Shown here piece by piece: positions 17,240-29,231 of a stretch of 64,000 nucleotides of DNA. The translations under genes were made by a program, and so were the position numbers. The notes beneath the pieces are model-generated. The model saw only the letters and a list, made by a program, of their open reading frames with translations, did not search any database and had not been told where the DNA came from. The stretch is from Hypomesus transpacificus (taxonomy: Eukaryota; Chordata; Actinopteri; Osmeriformes; Osmeridae), in the NCBI RefSeq assembly GCF_021917145.1, contig NC_061065.1:9042351-9106350 (forward strand), given 5' to 3'. The first letter of the stretch is position 1. Each line of letters begins with the position of its first letter.

Positions 17240-19050
17240 AAGAGAAAATAGATAAACTGCACCAGCTCTCTCTCATTAGAAAAACAGAATCTGTCATCAG
17301 AGAAACCGCCATCATCGACATGGCAGCAGTTGAAATGTGATTTTTTCCAGAGGCTCATGGGGTCTGAGGCTTGTCACACTCTGGATGATTGTCCTCTGAT
17401 GGTTTCTTGCTGGCTCATTTGACAAAGCCATTCCAATTATATCTCTATCAGCGACCCATCGAATGAGCAATCACTGAGTGTTGCTGGACCACCGGTAAAG
17501 AGGATTGTCATGTGAGAAGTGTCCAAGAGTAAACCAGTGAATCTTAACCATGGGCCTGCCTCATCCCAGACGAATCCTCGGATATTCGGGAGTGACTAAG
17601 ACAGACCAGTGACACGGAACATCATTTCCGGGTTGCAGCAGCGTGATGTGGCTTCGGTGGGAGTCTGTTCCAAGGAGGATGCAGTGAGCAATGAACCAAT
17701 ATAGTTTAGTCTCTTCTCCTCGCTCGCTCACCATATCAGTGTTGAAATCTGAAATGACTTTCCTGGTGTCCGTAAGTCTTCCTTGAGTTGTTTTTGTGCT
17801 GCACCTGCGGTTGAAAATCAACAGAATTCTGTAGAGTGACGGCTATAGCCACAAAAAGAAACTGCAGATGGAACAGCAACCCAATATACTTTTGGAAATA
17901 CGAATGAATTGAAAAGCATGATCGATATATTAACACTACCGGACAGGGGATTACATTCAGAGTAAGTTTATCGAAACTGTCTTAAAGCACCAATACAGTG
18001 TCTCCGGTCATGGCTGTCGCAGGAAGTTGGACGCGAGACCGGCTGAGGGAAGACTGAGTCCATCTAAGCGTTTTGAGTCACCAGACCGTGAGAGAAAAGT
18101 CAGGAATCCCTCAGAGGAGAAACGCCACAGATCTGGAGATCAGATTCAAACCTCAGTGGCTCCATCTCATTCTCCTGCTGGCCAGCCTCCTTCCTGCCAG
18201 CCAGCACTTATTGTCTTATTGTTTAAGGTGACTGATGGCTTCTGCCATTACATTAATAACAGTGTATTGATGGTTACGACCACCACATTCCTCTGGCATG
18301 ATGTCTTAGGACTGTGAACTGACAGGTTGCCCAAATCTATGTTGTTAAGTTGGTGTTCTGATCTGTGTTCAGTGTACCTGCGGGTATGAAAAATGGTTTT
18401 CTAATCCAGCAGTTGATTATGTTTTTTTGTTAATTACAGTCAGCTTTCCTCGTTTGGTCTGTTGCTGGCCAAGACCGATGCTCAGTAATAAAAGATCTGG
18501 TCTCATACCGGATGTATGATCCAAACCAGTTGAAATTGGTAAATTTAATTTCCTGTGAAAGATGGATGGCCTTTTTTAAAGCGCAAACACACACACACAC
18601 AAAACAGAAGTGTAAAACACTTTCTAGGAGGGTGTTGCACAAACAAAAACAACAGAAGTTTTATCTGTAATGAGAAAATGGTTGGAGTTGGGGAATTACG
18701 TACATCCGCGATATCTTTAAATTATTATTGCAGTGTTTGTCAGCAGAATTAGATACAACTACAGCATTGATGAATGACCATGAAGCACTGTTTGACTGGG
18801 TTGACAGATCCAGTTATTGGTTGCTCAGCAACTGACTGCAACAACAAAAAATAAAAAACATCCCATAATAAAAATTCCCATATATAGACTGTCCTTTATC
18901 AACACTGACAGCCTGGAAATTATTCAGGGGAAATCTCACCTTCCAACTTTATAGATATAATACAGCTATCCTGAATTTCCCAGTTCAAGAAATGAAACAA
19001 CACAGATTATAATCAGTCCTGGCAGGAACAGCCAATACTCCATAAATATG
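17240..19050. other. ELP3-kinase intergenic stretch
   Basis: Tail-to-tail intergenic DNA. Only short chance open frames were found (for example plus strand near 18,027, without splice support). No repeat family or RNA gene was recognised. Confidence 0.6.
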
Positions 19051-19052
19051 TA

Positions 19053-19058
19053 TTTATT
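19053..19058 (-). terminator. Polyadenylation signal of the STK35-like kinase
   Basis: AATAAA on the minus strand, about 390 bp beyond the kinase stop codon. This implies a short AT-rich 3' UTR from 19,447 to about 19,030. Confidence 0.5.
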
Positions 19059-19447
19059 GCTAAGCAATACTGGGTAATGTTACAGAATATTGAAAAAAAC
19101 ATCAAGTGGTTAACTTAAGTTGCCACAATTATTCAAGTATAATCCATGATGAAGCACTAAACAATATTATTGAAATATTTCATACAATTCAGAGCAACAA
19201 ATCAAAACTCTTGCTTTAAATATCACCAAAGTCAATTGATGTTAGCGGAAAAATTCTAATTCCAGACAAAACTCAATGCAAGGCTTCAAGCAGCAGTAAG
19301 AATAAACATTCCATTTTTGTAGGTGCCGTACACACTGAATAATCCATTACATCAAGATGTTGGGATATTCAAGTCACTGTCACTGCAGATAGAGACTGTC
19401 TCAATCTCCATAACAGGAAGCTCATATTAAAGTTAAACACCTTCAAG

Positions 19448-21958
19448 TCATCCAGGACCGTGACAGTCGGTTCCCTCGCTCAGAGCAGAGCAGATCCTGC
19501 CTTCCAGCTGTGCAGCCCTGGGCCTGGCTTCAGGGTCTGAGGCTAGCATGTCCTGGAGCAGCGCACACACGGCCTGGCCAGGAGGGGGCGGTAGAGGGGG
19601 AGCACGGCGGGCCTTCAGGGGGATACACAGCTGGAGGTCTGGGTTCTCGCTCAGGGCTTCCCCAAGCGGCATCAGCCAGCGGCCCTTACACACATAGGCA
19701 CCTGAGAGAGAACAGGGAGTCATGCGTTGGTGACTAAAATTCATCTTCACTGTGTGCTAACAACAGTTAAATCATTTAGTGAGCGTTAAAGGATGGTATG
19801 GGAGACAACCAGGAGGTAAGGTTAACAGCTTTTACGTTTGACATTTCTGCACACCCTGTGCTCCCTCCCACCCCCCCTCTCTCGTACTGAACAGACAAAA
19901 TAAAAATGGAGCGTTGTCTAAATGGAGGGGAGGGAAAGAGAGGGAATGGATAATTTGAGGTATACTAATGGCCCGCTTTAACCGGCTGTGGAGTCTCCCA
20001 CCTGGACTCACGCACAGCTGTGGGGGAAGAGACGTAACGATGAGCTCCAAAGTCTCATCATGTTTTCTAATCCTGCAGCCTCCAATACCCCCAGCCAACC
20101 CCTCCTGCTTCGACAGCTCTTCCCACCCAGGTGGGGAGGATAAGCCTGGCGAACCATCGCTGGATCGCTCCGCCCAATAGCATCCTCCGTGGATGAGTTA
20201 GGGAGTCAACAACAGAGCAGGAGAATATCAAGGCAGGACAGATTACCAGGCGAAGAGGAGATGGGCTGCTCAGGGAGTCGAGCAGTGATATTTCCCCTCA
20301 GATGCGTCATCACCTGACGCAAAACGGGGGAGCAACAATTGGACGGACTGCTGTGAGGTATTAGGTAGAACTTTGCGACTGCAAATAGGCTAGCTCTAAT
20401 CGCCACAGTGTTTCTGACATACCAATAGCAAAAACGGTTTCCTCCTCTCCCATTGCTATGACTTATCTGGCATCATATACAGACAATTGCCCGGCTCGGC
20501 GTTTGCCTCATGCAGACCTTATTGAGGGGATGTTTTCATTTAGCAGACACTTTCCAAAGTGACATACAAAAGGGGAATTTGAACTCGCAAAGTTTTTTTT
20601 TCGCAGTATGAAAAAACAGACAACACCAAAATAGTAAACTCTTCAAGGGACCCCAAATTCTTAGAGGCACCCCTGGCTATACCCACTCCCAAACCCATCT
20701 GACCGTTACTGTCATTATCGTTAGCCGTGAGCAGAAGACACCCTCTCACGGTGGCTCACCCAGCTGTTCCTGCGTAGATCCTTCCTCCAGGAAGGTGATC
20801 CTCTCCAGGACGGCCCAGAACATCACCCCCAGGGAGAAGATGTCTGCCTGGGCTGTGTAGCTGAGCCCGCCCCATACCTCTGGAGCCATGTAGAAGTCTG
20901 AGCCGCAGGTGGAGGAGAAGTGCTGCCTGGTCAGGTCACACTTGGCCTGCCCCACGCTCATCTTACACAGGCCAAAGTCTGCCACCTGGGGAAGGACACA
21001 TGAAAACCAAAACAGGGACATAATGATTAAATGATCAAAGAGTAAAAAACGCAAGGTTTTTCAAGGTTTTAAGTTGTTGATCAGCGTTTCTGATCAACTT
21101 CTATGAAGCCCTTTGAGACATTCCTTGTTTAAACAGGGCTATACAAATAAACCCTGATTGGATTTGAAGTTGGACTTGGCTGCCTACCTTGACGACGGGC
21201 CCGGCAGGCGTGAGGCAGACCAGCACGTTGTCAGGCTTCAGGTCCCGGTGTGTGATGTGCAGGCCGTGCAGGAAGGCCACGGCACTGCCAAGCTGCTGCA
21301 CCACACTGTGGTTCAGCTCAGGGTCTGGGGCTCCAGAGAGGAGATACTGGTTCAGGTCCCCCCCGTCACAATACTCCATCACCAGCCAGAGGGCTGAGCA
21401 GCGTCTAAGACCACTAGCCTCCTCCTCCTCCTCAGGAGCTGGTCTCTTCCTGGGCCTGAAGAGCTCTGTGTTAGTCCTGTCCAGAAGCTTCGGTCTGGAT
21501 GAGTATGAATGAGTCCTGTCCTGCCTGGATCTGGCGAAGCAGGTGTTGGTCCTGTCTTGAAGTTGGGGCCTTGAGCGGTCAGAGTGGCTTTTTCTCCGCT
21601 GTGTTTTTGATTGAGAGAAGGGCGAGTGTTCCCTCTCCTGGGTCTTAGAGCCTCCAGACACGCTTCCCTTCAGGGCACTTTCCACCAGCTCCAGGGGCAG
21701 CTGGCCAGGCTTCAGGGGCTGCAGGGTCTTGGGCCCAGTCTGCAGAAGGCAGCCGTGCAGAGCGATAACATTGGCGTGGTTCTTAGCCGTGGCTCTCATG
21801 GCCCACAGCTCCTGCAGGTACAGCTCAATTCCCTCTGGGCTTCGGCACGGAAGACGCTTTATGGCGACACATTGTCCCGTTTTGGAGACGTGGCCCTCAA
21901 AGACTACTCCATAGCTGCCTCGTCCCACCTCTCTTTCCAGAGTGTACAGCTCCTCCAT
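19448..21958 (-). CDS. STK35/PDIK1L-family serine/threonine kinase, divergent paralogue
   Basis: Exons 21958-21188, 20985-20760 and 19701-19448 give 416 aa. The family contains the nuclear/actin-associated kinases STK35 (CLIK1) and PDIK1L. The catalytic core looks complete: glycine loop GRGSYGVV, VAIK lysine at residue 34, HRDLKPDN, DFGLCK in place of the family's DFGLSK, and CGSDFYMAPEVW. A family-typical tail (LERITFLEEGS, GEALSENPDLQLCIP) follows. It is closest to STK35 at MEYCDGGDLNQYLLS yet clearly diverged from both human members. An insertion of roughly 90 residues between LVESALKG and LWLVMEYC is Ser/Arg-rich, carries three imperfect copies of a (Q/L)DRT(N/H)(T/S) motif and ends in a Glu run; the human proteins have only a few residues there. 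It starts at the ATG at 21958; the codon two before it is GTG, not ATG. Substrates cannot be inferred. Confidence 0.92.
20531..20592 (-). mobile_element. SINE-like fragment in kinase intron
   Basis: CATTTAGCAGACACTTTCCA followed by AAGTGACATACAAAAGGGG and TTTGAACTC resembles the 3' part of the tRNA-derived SINE seen elsewhere in the window. Short and diverged. Confidence 0.45.
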
Positions 21959-22209
21959 CTTCACTCCCCTCTCTTTTAGAAAGGTAGCTGGCTATCTTAA
22001 CTTGTGTTTGGAGATTCCTGGCTTGAAGTCAGTGTATTTGAATGGTGAGATGTGGGGTAGCTGGAAAGAACCATGAAAAGAGGAAACGTTTGTGAAGAGC
22101 GATTGTTTAGTACCTTGCTAAACCAATATTGTTTGCTATTGTACAGTACCACTAAGAACTAGCTAACATCAGTCTTAACTAAAGAGAAATAGGGGGAACA
22201 TTTTCACAT

Positions 22210-22296
22210 TTTAATAATTTAGCAGATGCTCAAATCCAGAGCGATTTAGAGTAAGAGCCGGGAATCGAACCGGCAACCTTCTGATTAATAGCCATG
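22210..22296 (-). mobile_element. SINE fragment upstream of the kinase
   Basis: Holds TTTAGCAGATGCTCAAATCC, AGAGCGATTTAGAGTAAG and GGGAATCGAACCGGCAACCT, the same modules as the complete copy at 38,262 but with the middle deleted. It lies about 250 bp upstream of the kinase start codon. Confidence 0.7.
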
Positions 22297-22299
22297 GTT

Positions 22300-23996
22300 T
22301 CCACTTCTTTGGAAGTACTATTACTGCACTGTACAGTACCGGTCAAGTGTATACTAGTACTGCTTACTACTAGTGGCTCTAGCTAATCCATAGTAGTTTC
22401 CCTGACTCTGGCTCTAGAGCTAGCAATCGTTTAATCATCGGTATACTCAAGACAGGACATAAAAAGCTTTCTTCGAAAAAGAACAATCTACAAACGTACC
22501 CATGAAATTGCAGGTATCCGCAAGTAAAAAAGTAATTAGTGCTAACTTTTGTAGCTACCGTTTAGATGTCAAATCAAAACAAAAAAGTATCACTTCCGTT
22601 TTCTTGGACATTCGCGCTCTGAGCCAAACGTGCAAAGTGATTGGGTGCAACATGACGTTAGTTTGTCTTGATTGGCCTATAAGCATGTCTCGCGTAATTT
22701 AAACAGCCCATTATCATTTAAATAAACATTTTGAACGCAGAAGTATTTTCGCTGGGTTTCGTTCGTGCATCATTATTTATGTTCGATCATTGAAACATAT
22801 GCAATATATATATGAGCAATATATATAGGCCTACCTGTGTTTCACATGGCTATGATACAAAAAAGATTAAACATAATTACTGCAAATCCACTAATGAGAG
22901 AAGATTGGTGTCCCTGTCCCATCATTCAGAAAACGTTTCAGGAGTTTACCACACTTCCCTGTAGATCTAAATCAAAGTGATTAATTATGATTATCTGTCC
23001 TAAAGTGCTATATGAATAATTCAAGAATCAAATACCGTTATGCATCTATCATACTGGTGTGGACATACTACATAGCCTACAGTAGTAAAGGCAATCATAT
23101 ACCCATAATCGTCTATAAAATACAGCAACAGTCACACATCAGCAGGAGTTATTCTGTCTTTTAAAGAGAACGTTCTGCTTCTATGATAACTTGGTTCCAA
23201 TTTTCACAGCTGAAGAATCAATGTTATCAAATTGTCTTTTGATAGTAGACGTTCTTATTTCAATCAATTTTCAATTTGGTAAGTTGAAATAGAAGGGGGG
23301 GAGGGGGGGGGGGGATTGGACTTGCACAAGTATGAAAACATAAACAAGGCCCACCACTGGGCGAGACAGAAAAGTTTTCTCATACTTTGGTATGATTCAC
23401 ATATCATGAATTCCAGTCACTGAAAAAGTACGAAAAAATCAACTTCAATTACAATTCTGTTCCAGACCTTGACAACGACTCCACCAGAGAAGAGTACATA
23501 GATCTCAGTGAACGTTTTCACACTGAGGGAACTAGAATGAGGAGGTCAGACTACACAGTCACATTTTTGTTCTGCACAAAAACCTGAAATGTTCATGTTC
23601 AAATAGTCACAGTATGACTCCTGTAGTATGTAAGGGTTTATCTTTCGTTTTCACTGTATAGAACAGTGGCTTTGTGCAATAGGAAATCTACTGAGCCCCC
23701 CCCCCCCTCCCCATGCTATCCCCCCTCCATGCATCATTGCTCATTTTATAATGTGCATACGGGAAGCCCTCATGGTCATTGCCCCCCCCCCCCCTTCCTC
23801 CCCCACACACATACACACACACTTACCCACCCAACCCAGGTTTACAGTTAACAGAGCAATTAACTGTGTAGTTATCATCGACGTCATTTGCTGATCACAG
23901 ATAACTTGAAATGAGCATGTGTCTTTCTGAGATAGTAAAGACTGGACCTGGACACAATGACTCAGTGTGTCACCGTGACGACAGATGACACACAGC

Positions 23997-24047
<51 letters not shown>

Positions 24048-26600
24048 AGGGGGTAGAGACAGAGGGAGACTGGGGTAGAGAGAGAGAGACGGGGGTAGAG
24101 AAAGAGAGAGAAAGAAGTAAAGCTCTTATCTGGGAGCCTGAATCATGAATATTGTTCATTACCAGAAGGAGATGGAGTCAGTCGCGCTTGGCTTGTTTTT
24201 ATCTATCAGGAAATGCCCTCCATTCTATAACCATATCTCATTCCCTTTGACAGATACCTGCATACAGACAGTGCATAATACAGTCTTATTGATATCAATA
24301 CAAAATACCCACAGGTGTTTTGGAGGATATAGGGGCCCAAGATTGAATATATCTCACCCAGAGCAGTTAGAGCACTGAAGGCATAAAAGATTCTGATATG
24401 AATTACAATGTTAATTACCACTGTTTTTGACTGACTGATATTTATGTGGGCTTGGCCATGCATTGTTTGCTAATTATGAAGTCTACCAACAAGGGACCTT
24501 TTAATTATTTCACTGATTGAGGTCAAAACCTTTCATTTAATTCTGAATCTTCCTGTCTTCGGGCCAGCTTCTCACAGAGAAAAGATAAACAAGTTGTCAT
24601 CCAGTGTTTAATTGAATACTGGTCTATCATGTAAGTTCACATCTAACTTTTCTGTCACCAGCCTTTCCCATCTTTAAGTAAGCATTGCAAGCAAGAAGTT
24701 GAATGACGTAGTTGTAAATCCGACTCCTTAGCTGACCTTGTCTCAGCCCAGTTTGTTTTACTATCCCTGTGCAGGTTTATTTGACATATTCATATATTGC
24801 ATTTAAAGCACTATATAATTAACTAGAATCAAATCTGAATAAATAAAACAAGTATTTTACACATGCAGTAATTTGATAACTTGGTCTATAAACAGAAAAT
24901 TCTAATTATTACCTGACTTTTTATTGGGGGGGGGGCTGTGATTATTTTCTCTTATGAATTTAATGACTTTGAACCCAAATTAATAACAGGTTCAGTGTTG
25001 AAATTGTCCTGACAGGTGCCATAAAGCAGGACAGAGATGCCCTCAATGATTCCTGTTGTATACGCTCTGTTGATTTTCACTGCTGAGGAGGGCAGTAAAA
25101 CTCGAAGCTGGCAGGGAGGGAGATGAGCTGTGACATTGGGGAGTTTGTGTCACTGAGTATAGAAAGCTGTAGAAGAAGAAGACTGTTGGTCATGATTAGA
25201 TATTGGATCATACATTTTAAGATTTTTTTCTGTTTCGAGTGTGGAGAATACAGTTGGTTAAACCAACAAGGACCTGAGTATGTCATAGATTATTAGCTTT
25301 TTTGATATTTTTATTTGATGGCGCCGCTTGTTTTTAAAAAGCAATTACAAATTTGAATGTGTGTTTATTACTGCTAATCCTTCTTTGGCATGATACAGAA
25401 GATCAAAGCTGGGTTATGAATAGACGTTTTCAACACAACACCAGTAAACGATCCGGGGGTTGTGATTATCCTAAAACGCTGTCCAAACAGTCCGGGCTTG
25501 CAGCCCCGCAAGAGAGAAAAAACATCCTCTGACATAAGTGATAAGAACAGGCCGGTTTGTGTCTCATGTTGTCACAGTGACAGGCTTCAAAAGCACCTCA
25601 GTGTGTACGTGACAGATGGAGCATGGTGGCACCAGGTGAGTTTGACCTTGTGCATCACAGAGAGCACCCAGGCCAACCCTCCCACCTGTAGGTGTAAGTG
25701 CTGATAGATAACCCCTGTCCACAGAGCAGAGGATATCACTGACAGGCTTCTGGAGTCCTTATCTGGAGTCCTCAGCCTTGCACCTCGACTTCCACTCTGT
25801 GTGAGTGTCTGGATCTGGATACAAGAGAGGAGATTGGTGTCAGACCTTACAGGAACAGGCGGTCAGAGGGATAGTTTGTGCTTATACAGCTCACTCATAA
25901 GTAAATATTGATCCTCATCTCAGCAATCATCCACCCATAAGGCTGCCGCCACCACTGAATTACAACAAAACACATCTGCCATTATCTTCATGATGATGAT
26001 GATGATGATTATCATGGTCATTATTTCAATTATCCTTTGTCATCATCAATGCATTTTTTTCTCTATCCCTCTCTCTCCCTTTTTCTATCTCTCTCTCTCT
26101 CTCTCTCTAATTCACAAATGACTGAGCTTCTGAACGTCTTGCAACTCTGTTGAAGAGGCAACCATTACACCAGAGTCCACTGAGATCTCTGTGTGCCCAG
26201 GGGCAGACTTTGTTATTCATCCACAATAAGCTGCATGATTCAGACTGTCCTATGTTCACCTTGATGTATCCTCTTAGAAGGAGTTGCGGAAGTTCATCGA
26301 TCACAGATTGATCGTTAGGGAGATTGTGTTTCGACAATTTTTCAAAATAGTTTTTATTGCCCGTCATGACCTTAGTTGTGGCTTTGCTTGTGAGTTTGAA
26401 GGAAACCTTAGACATCCATCCTTTACTTTGCAACTTGGACTTTGAAGTGGATCACTGCGGTGTATTTTTAGACGCATTAGTTTCTTCTTGGGAATACAAA
26501 AGAAATGACGGAGGCAGGACCTCATTCGTCAGCATGCATCGGAGTGTCTCTCCACCTTGTGCGTAACAGGGTGGACGCCACCCCCGCCCCCTCCCAGAGG
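22300..26600. other. Kinase-PNOC intergenic stretch
   Basis: Contains poly-G runs near 23,297-23,314, a poly-C/(CA)n tract at 23,697-23,825, a (GT)n-(GA)n tract at 24,000-24,110 and a CT-rich patch at 26,060-26,110. No exon with splice support was found. Regulatory elements for PNOC may lie here but none can be named. Confidence 0.55.
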
Positions 26601-26663
26601 AAGGAGAGGAGCCGGGGGGGCTGGGAGGAGGCAGGGGCTGAGCTAGGGGAAGGGGAGTGTCGT

Positions 26664-26783
26664 TATAAGAAGCCAGGGATGAAGAAGAAGCATTCATTCA
26701 GTAGTTGAAACTCCCAACGAAAAGGATAGAACACTGCAGCACCTAAGCGAGACTTACACTTTGTCACCAAGTCACAAACAAAG
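26664..26783 (+). promoter_or_regulatory. TATA box and probable non-coding exon 1 of PNOC
   Basis: TATAAG at 26664-26669 follows a GC-box-like stretch (CACCCCCGCCCCCTCCC near 26,580). About 25-30 bp later begins a short sequence ending at a clean donor, AAAG|GTAAGAAA, with the last exon base at 26783. No plus-strand coding exon follows until PNOC at 32,062. I therefore read it as PNOC promoter plus untranslated first exon, with an intron of about 5.2 kb. Confidence 0.6.
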
Positions 26784-29043
26784 GTAAGAAAGATGATGTG
26801 GCCACCTGCCTTTCTTCTTCTTCTTCATTCTGAGTGTATCTACCTATTTGTGTGACTACACAGGACTTGTGCGTCTGTGCAGGTGCAGTGTGTTTACAGG
26901 AAGGGGGAAGAGAATAAGGTTATACCTAAAACACTTAACAGGTACTAAGCTGACGTTACAGTGAGAACTTGCCTTTTTTTCATTGATAACCTGTGCTCTA
27001 ACAGCAGGGTTATTTTACACAGGTTGCTGTAGTTGAAAGAGTATCTCATGCCCACGTTTGTTCACGTTTAGTTGCTTGTTTGGGTTATCGCTGTGGGAAC
27101 TTGGTGTGTGACTTCTTCAGTCCATGTTTGTGGCTGAGGCAATGGCTTCTCGTTGACAGTGTTTGTATAGCTTTTCTTCTTCTCTTTAACATTATGGTTT
27201 CTTTCCATCTTTCCATGAGTCAGCGCTGAGTCCCCTGGCCCATGCCTTCATCATGTTGTCCTTATATCCCCATAGCACCAGGTCCACTAGCACCTTAATT
27301 AACAGGTTGAGAATCACAACCTGTACAAACTCCCTTATCAGTACTGCTGACTGAATGGTTTTGAATTGGTTCACGCTGGTGACAATTAATGTATTGTTTT
27401 CCTACAATTTGATCAATACGTATTTCTGCTCTTTGTGGTGTACTTGGTACACTGAAGTTGAAAATAAATGTTAAGATATTAAACTGGTGGGTTAAATTAC
27501 AGAAATGTCCTTTTTCACCCATCAAGACGCTTCGAGAAAAATCTAAATTTTGTGAAAAGGCATCAAAATGTGTTCTGTCATTCTGTTGTAGAATATTATA
27601 AGGGTTTATCAAAATAATATTTTTTTAATTGTAATTACCTTTAAATTGACGTGGGGAGTTTAATCTGATTTGTTTTTGAGTTTTATAGATTTTCACCTGT
27701 AGCTTTACTCTCACCTCACAATATGTGTGTGCTTAATCCTGGGCCAACTGCATCAGTATTCTCAGTCCCACGACATTATCATAAGCACTTCATAATTGTC
27801 ATGGTTTTGAAAAAGATAATAGTAACAAGTTAATTATAGAAATCATACTTTTACATTCCTTCTTATCAGAAATAACATAAACCCAGAGATAATTAATAGT
27901 TACAGTACCATATATAACTGCTATAATAGCTGCTATTCATATTGAATCAAGTTTATTATTAGACTATTGTGAATCGTATTTTAAAACACATTTAGTCTGC
28001 ATTAGAACCCCACACCTGCTCTCCTTGTGCTCAGTGAACACACCACACCCAGTGTGACCTCACTGTGTCTACAAGAGAACGCTTGGAGGCTTTCACTTTA
28101 GAAATGATCCCCCAATTATAATCTCAAACTCGCTGAATAGATTTTTTTTTTCAAGAAGCTATTAGGTACATAACACATTATTTTAATTGATTACAACAGT
28201 CGGGTCTTGTTTGCGATTTCATATTCCTAAATGACTTTCTGAAACATGACTGAACCCATTAAACCGTTTAATGGATTTACCAGAATACTCCTTTCTGTAT
28301 ACTTTCTGTATACTGTAGTGTTTTAAGAGGACAAGTGTTCCATTGTCGAAGTCACTTATTGCTTTATAAGGGTTTATTGAAGGACCAATGTCTCTGAAAG
28401 AAGGACTCAAATAAGAACAAAGAGTTTCAGCTTCTGCCTGTATCATCACATAAGATACTGTGTGCATCTGTGTCGTGATCAGGCACCGCTGAGAATTTTG
28501 GGTCTCATGAAGAGAATTGCAATTTGGACCCCTCCCCATTTTCAATATGTCACAACCCTTTCAACACATTTTAATTCCAAGCTTTTCAAGGGCCCTTCCC
28601 CCACTGTGGCCCTTGGTAGTCAGTCCCTCTTTCCCCGACCCCCTTCGACGGTTGTAATAGATTATTATGCATTTTCATGTTATATTTTACAGTTCACCTG
28701 TTGTCCTCTACCAGTTTTCCCTTGTGTGTCGTTTCACTCCAGCTGGTGGCTTCAACACAGTTAAGTACATCTCATTCTCTGTGTGAACAACAGACAGAGC
28801 AGGTGTCAGCTCAGTTAAAAAGACAGCGAGGAGACAGTGACAGTGCAATGATCTTCCGTCATCCTCTAATTTCTTCTGCACTGCCCCATCTTGGGTGAGA
28901 TGAAGGCAGTGTACAGGAGAGTACAGATCAGATCAAATTAGATATATTGTCTGTTATTCACACAAATAAGTATTTGAGTACAACAAGTGCATCTTTAAAA
29001 AGTGAGACATGACAGAAGACAAATTGTACACACATGCATATAT

Positions 29044-29231
29044 TTACATTTAGTCATTTAGCAGACGCTCTTATCCAGAGCGACTTACAGTAAGTACAGG
29101 GACATTCCCCGAGGCAAGTAGGGTGAAGTGCCTAGCCCAAGGACACAAAGTCATTTCGCATGGCCGGAATCGAACCGGCAACCTTTAGATTACTAGGCCG
29201 ATACCCTAACTCCTCAGCCACCTGACTCCCC
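29044..29231 (-). mobile_element. tRNA-derived SINE, copy 1
   Basis: Read on the minus strand: head GGAGTCAGGTGGCTGAG with an A-box-like part, B-box-like GGTTCGATTCC, middle CTTGGGCTAGGCACTTCACC, tail CTGTAAGTCGCTCTGGATAA and GAGCGTCTGCTAAATGAC. It shares all modules with copies at 38,262 and 42,247. The tail suggests mobilisation by an L2-type LINE. Confidence 0.88.

Noticed and set aside
18027-18317. Plus-strand 96-codon open frame after ELP3
   Set aside because: No splice context, no recognisable domain, no conserved composition; likely chance.
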